Below are positions 60,319 through 64,000 of a DNA stretch of 64,000 nucleotides, piece after piece. Source of the stretch: Nissolia schottii (taxonomy: Eukaryota; Streptophyta; Magnoliopsida; Fabales; Fabaceae). Under the pieces are notes generated by a model. It worked only from the letters and a program-made list of their open reading frames with translations, was not told where the DNA came from and did not search any database. Position numbers and translations under genes: made by a program. The stretch's first letter is position 1. Each line of letters opens with the position of its first letter. The stretch lies in assembly GCA_003254905.1 (NCBI GenBank), contig QANU01064082.1:1-64000 (forward strand). The letters are read 5' to 3'.

Positions 60319-63080
60319 CTATTTCCTTGGAGAAACACATGAGATCTTCCTCAGACCTTCTCCCTCATCTCGGGCTCCATCTTGGGAAGGTTCACTTCTT
60401 ATGGCCTGCGTACCTTCTTCTTGGTATAAGTACTCCTCGGCCCGCTCTTGTATCTCTATCAATCTCCACGGAGGTTTTTTAAACAAATTCTTCATAAATG
60501 GGCTACACTTTTTGAGCCCATTCGTGAGGCCCATTAATACTGCCTGTGGTTGTAAATCTTCTACCTTGGCGCATTCTTGGTAGAAGCGATCCAGGTATTG
60601 GCAGAACGACTCGTCTCCTCTTTGTATTACTCCTAAGAGGCTTATTGCCATCTTAGATTTTGTCCTCCATTTAGTAAAGTTAGCCAGAAAACATTCTGCC
60701 ACATCATTAATGGATTGGATGCACTTGGATGGGAGTACATTAAACCATACTAAACCATACTAAGGCTCATTTCCTCAGAGTGACCGGGAACGATTTGCAT
60801 TGGATGACGTCTGAGGCTCCGTCCAACACCATCCTGTGACCAAAAGCATCTAAGTGATGCCGAGGGTCTGTGGTCCCATCATACAATTCCCTTTCCATGG
60901 GAGGACGGAAACCGCGTGTGGGCATCGTGTTGATAATTTCATTTGCGAAAGGGTAGTTCTCCTTCCCTTTCACTTTTCTCACCTCGGTGCGTGCTTTGTC
61001 ATCATTGTGGGTGTTTACTTTCGTGGACACCTTGTACACGAATTATTGTGCCTCTTTATTTGTCAATGATTGACTTTGGCCATCACTGCGGTTAAGACCG
61101 TCGATGTGGCGCTTCCTCTCGCGAGTCTCTTGTATGATCTGTTTTTGTTTCCGCTCCGCATCCTTCTTGGCTTTCTCAGCTGCAGCGTGAATTTCTCTTA
61201 GCTTCTTCCTCTCCTCTTCTTCCTGTGTTAGTTGTTGTAGAATGTTAAAAGCTCAGTTTGAAACTCTCATCGTTTTATTTATCCTTCTTTACAGCTTTCA
61301 AATGCTCAAGGGATTCAATTACAGTATAGTCGGGTATAGTCGGGTATAGTCGTATCCACAGGGAATTGGTAAAAGCCATTCTTGAGTTTGTTAATTAAAC
61401 AATAGGGTGATGGATTTGTAAATTGATTTTTGAACTAACGACATGAACAGAAATTAAAAACAAGATAAAACAACAACAAAGTAGAGGTAGATTAGGGAGC
61501 TTGTTGGGTTTTGATTAATGTATAGTTTCTTGTATTCATAACTGAATGCATATGAATTATCTTTCCTTTGATTACTCGTCATCAGTTCTTATCTTAAACA
61601 TCTATTTCAAGCATGATAAGATGATTAGGGTTACTTTATTAGTCCGTCAATTTCTTGCACAAATAAACAAAGTAAACCAATGTTATTTTAGATGTTATAA
61701 TGACTAATAACCCTAATTCTATTTCTAGCAATTAGGTTTATTAGATGAAATGGTTAAAGTCCAACCTTAATGGAGCAGTTTTCACTCGTGACAATTAGGT
61801 TTAGGTTCAAGCATTAGTTAACTGATTTAAATATTATTTCCACTTAACAATGTAGCTTTCACTCACAAATATTAAGTTACAAAACAACATTTAAATAGTT
61901 AAGCTATGGCTAGCATTAAGCACAAAACCAATTCATGTAAATCAATGAAATAGATATATTCATCCATGCAACATGAACATGGATACAATTAGGCTATAGC
62001 ATTCACCAAAATTCCAACAACAAGAGAATTATAAAATCATCTTACAAGAGGGAATCATAGAGGCAAGGTGATTTACCATGACACGTTCTCACGCCGTCAT
62101 GACATGGTCCACCGTGCTTCTTGATCTCCCTTGGCCCCTAGCTAGCCCCCTCTTTGTTGTTTAAACAAAAGCTTTAAAGCCCTAAGAACTAGAGAGAATT
62201 TCAATCGGACGAACTTCTGTGAAGGAAGGGAGAAGTGATGGAATGCCCCTAAATACTGAGCCTTGGGCCTCTATTTAGAGGCCAATTTCTCGAGGGTCGC
62301 TCAGCGGCTTCAGGGCATCGCTGAGCGGCGCAACTTTCTTCAGAGTGAAGATTTTATCCTCTGAAAGGTGGCTCTGCTCTGACATTATCCTGTTCCCCGC
62401 TGAGCGGCGTGTAGAGCGCCGAGCGGTGTCAGGGCGGCTACAGAGGTTGCAGGGTGGCTTGCAGAGGTTGCTTCGCCCTTAAGTTACTTCACTTTGAAGT
62501 AAAGGCTCGCTGAGCGGTCAAGATCCCCGCTGAGCGGTCAAGATCCCCGCTGAGCGGTTTGGACTTTGCTTAGCGGTATAGATCCTCGCTGAGCTGTTTG
62601 CTTTTCTACTTCTCCTTTTGCTTCGTTATTCCTTTTCTTGCTTTTTGGGATTTTTATCTGTAAACTTCATCATTTTATTTATTGTATCCATCTTGTTCCT
62701 TTCATAAAATTGTTGCCAAATATGGGGAAATTGTCTTGGTAATTTATATAATTTAAAGCAAAAAAGTTATTTTTTAACTTATAAAAATAGTAAAATATAG
62801 TACTTAACATAGAGCCGCTTCCAGTCGTGCGATCTTCTCTGCTTGGGTCCTGACCACATCAGCAAAGTCTGGGGGAGGGGCAGATCACTGTCGATAGGTG
62901 GGTCTTGCGATTGGCTGGGTGGTGAGGGTGGGATTTGTTCAGGGGGAGGTGGGGTGCTATTGGCTCGGGAGAAGGTGGAGGTAGTTGGGAAGGTGAAGCA
63001 TGGATTCCTATGGATATTGATCCATAGGTCTCCCTAGATGTTCTGACACGGGATATTTTTCTAGTATGTTTGGGTGGCAT
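60319..63080 (-). pseudogene. Gypsy gag, interrupted
   Basis: The start is an ATG at 63080 (MPPKHTRKIS), with a proline-rich region. A frameshift in a G-rich run near 62870 leads to DVVRTQAEKIARLEAAL, which ends at 62816. A 1.57-kb solo LTR follows. Coding resumes at 61240 with the coiled coil EEERKKLREIHAAAEKAKKD, a stop near 61045, then the Retrotrans_gag domain: YDGTTDPRHHLDAFGHRM, later LANFTKWRTKSK, YLDRFYQECAKV and LMGLTNGLKK. A 10-bp duplication (ACCATACTAA twice, about 60745-60765) breaks the frame between them. It resembles the gag of Tat-group gypsy elements. Not functional. Confidence 0.85.
61243..62810 (-). mobile_element. Solo LTR, 1568 bp, nested in gypsy gag
   Basis: Plus-strand borders are TGTTAAAAGC ... 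ACTTAACA. Flanks TAGAA (61238-61242) and TAGAG (62811-62815) match in four of five bases. Removing it restores the gag coiled-coil frame. It is homologous to 1-1010 and carries nine GCTGAGCGG-type words at 62295-62600. Confidence 0.85.
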
Positions 63081-63592
63081 GGTCGCAGATTTTTTTAGGG
63101 TTCAAAAAAGGTGTGGGATTCCATAAAAAGTTCCTACAGACAGCGCTAATGTACCGTGGGGGTACAATTTGGATCCTGAAGCTCCTCTGCAGGTTCGGGG
63201 TCGGCGGGACAGGTACTTGCAAGGACATTGACGCTCAAGTTAGTGAAGGTTTGAAGCAATAAGGGAATCAAAGGGGGAGATAGATTTTGGGCGTACATGG
63301 TGTGTTGTTTAGGTTTAAATACCTTAGTGGTGGCCGTGAATTCCGCTATCCCGGGGATCTTTCCGTTGAGTTGGCTTTCGAGGATTATGGAGCGTTACTC
63401 CCTGGAGGGAGGATATCACGGGACGAGAATCTCTCCTCCGAGGATCGTGGAGCGTTGCTCCCTGGAGGGAGGATATCACGGGGCGAGAATCTCTCTGATC
63501 ATTGGTGGGGGATAACTCAGGTCGGGTTGATCTATAGACCCTCAGGTTTAGGTTCCAAGATGGACCTTAGTGGCCCAATCTATAACAGGCAT

Positions 63593-64000
63593 AAAACATA
63601 TTACTAGAAGTAACTTGTTGACTTTATATTTTACTATTGAAATGGTGGCTTGTTTTTGCCACATGATTTCAATATGTGTAGGAAGACATAGTTGTCTTAC
63701 ATTGCAACGTAAATGCATGTAGTTGGATGGTGAATAGTCATAAATGAATGTTGGCAATGGAGTCCTTATAAATAGGGCTAAAGTTCCTTCGTCCAAATCA
63801 TCTAAGCTTCATACGAGAAGCATAAAAGCATAAGTAAGTCTTGGCTTTTGAGGTGAGAGTAAAATATAGACAGCGTGAGAAATTTCAAGAGTGTAGTATG
63901 AGAACATACACTAGGGATTATATGCATTTTCTGGTTCTATGTAAAGTTAGGATATTGTAATTATCCTTAAAATATAGTGGATATTTTTGGAGCTTGTCCT
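63593..64000 (+). other. LTR- or promoter-like sequence at window end
   Basis: A TATA box CCTTATAAATAGGGC (about 63766) is followed by transcript-leader-like sequence. No exon of the HAD-like gene is recognised here. It may be the left part of another LTR. Confidence 0.35.

Larger units (their letters stand above)
59506..63587 (-). mobile_element. Gag-only gypsy retrotransposon (Tat/Retand-like), 4.1 kb
   Basis: LTRs are 59506-59944 and 63150-63587, about 439 bp each, with borders TGTACC ... TATAACA on the plus strand. Flanks GGTAT (left) and GGCAT (right) match in four of five bases. The minus-strand order is 5' LTR (right), primer site TTAGCGCTGTCTGTAGGAAC (63149-63130), gag, purine tract GCTGGGGGGCTCC (about 59957-59945), 3' LTR (left). 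No polymerase is present, so it is non-autonomous. Each LTR contains a 60-bp tandem duplication (GAGGAT ... GGAGCGTT). A solo LTR is nested in gag. Confidence 0.9.

Overview
The window looks like nuclear DNA of a flowering plant, most likely a eudicot and probably a legume (inference). The sequence is AT-rich and intron-like, has long microsatellites and assembly gaps, and is dominated by plant transposable-element families: Ty1/copia elements with a TGGTATCAGA primer site, Ty3/gypsy elements with TGTAACA or TGTCACG LTR ends, LINEs, tRNA-derived SINEs, Mutator-like elements (MULE), CACTA elements and a Helitron. There is no bacterial operon, phage or CRISPR array. Only two cellular genes are well supported: a single-exon UPBEAT1-like bHLH gene at 49739-50131 (+), and the first exons of an FCP1/NIF-type HAD-phosphatase-like gene at 58541-59101 (+).

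Left part (1-10.4 kb): LTR fragments of several gypsy families surround a LINE reverse-transcriptase relic. That relic is split by a 1.1-kb non-autonomous copia-like element (1497-2629) and cut off by a further LTR at 3254. A gypsy LTR of about 1.9 kb (7847-9770) and a small MITE-like element follow.

Centre-left (10.4-23.5 kb): the most structured region. A MULE spans 10420-23456, bounded by a perfect 9-bp target duplication (TTCATTTAG). It carries a broken transposase gene (minus strand, about 21740-22956), a degenerate telomere-like CCCTAA tract, and, inserted in a TTA microsatellite, a 9.4-kb non-autonomous Helitron (12106-21497, minus strand). The Helitron holds three separate tandem arrays (575, 196 and 283 bp), a repeated 5' terminus and exon-like gene pieces. 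A 371-bp relative of the MULE, also with a perfect 9-bp duplication, sits at 51579-51949.

Centre (23.5-42 kb): a degenerate gene-like stretch with an internal duplication; a CACTA terminus at 30.2-30.7 kb; a small cysteine-rich secreted-peptide candidate at 31.4 kb; then a three-level nest in which a 3.0-kb solo LTR (duplication TTAAT) splits a SINE and is itself split by a second 3.1-kb solo LTR (duplication GGTAC). An 807-base gap lies inside the inner LTR. A second CACTA subterminal region lies at 40.4-41.8 kb.

Right part (42-64 kb): long AT-rich intergenic DNA, the bHLH gene, the small MULE, a LINE relic, a copia gag relic with its LTR, and the HAD-like gene. An intron (or the interrupted end) of the HAD-like gene holds a 4.1-kb gag-only gypsy element (59506-63587), which carries a nested solo LTR (61243-62810). 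A 9-bp word, GCTGAGCGG, is repeated many times in LTRs of different families at 0.5, 36.7 and 62.4 kb.
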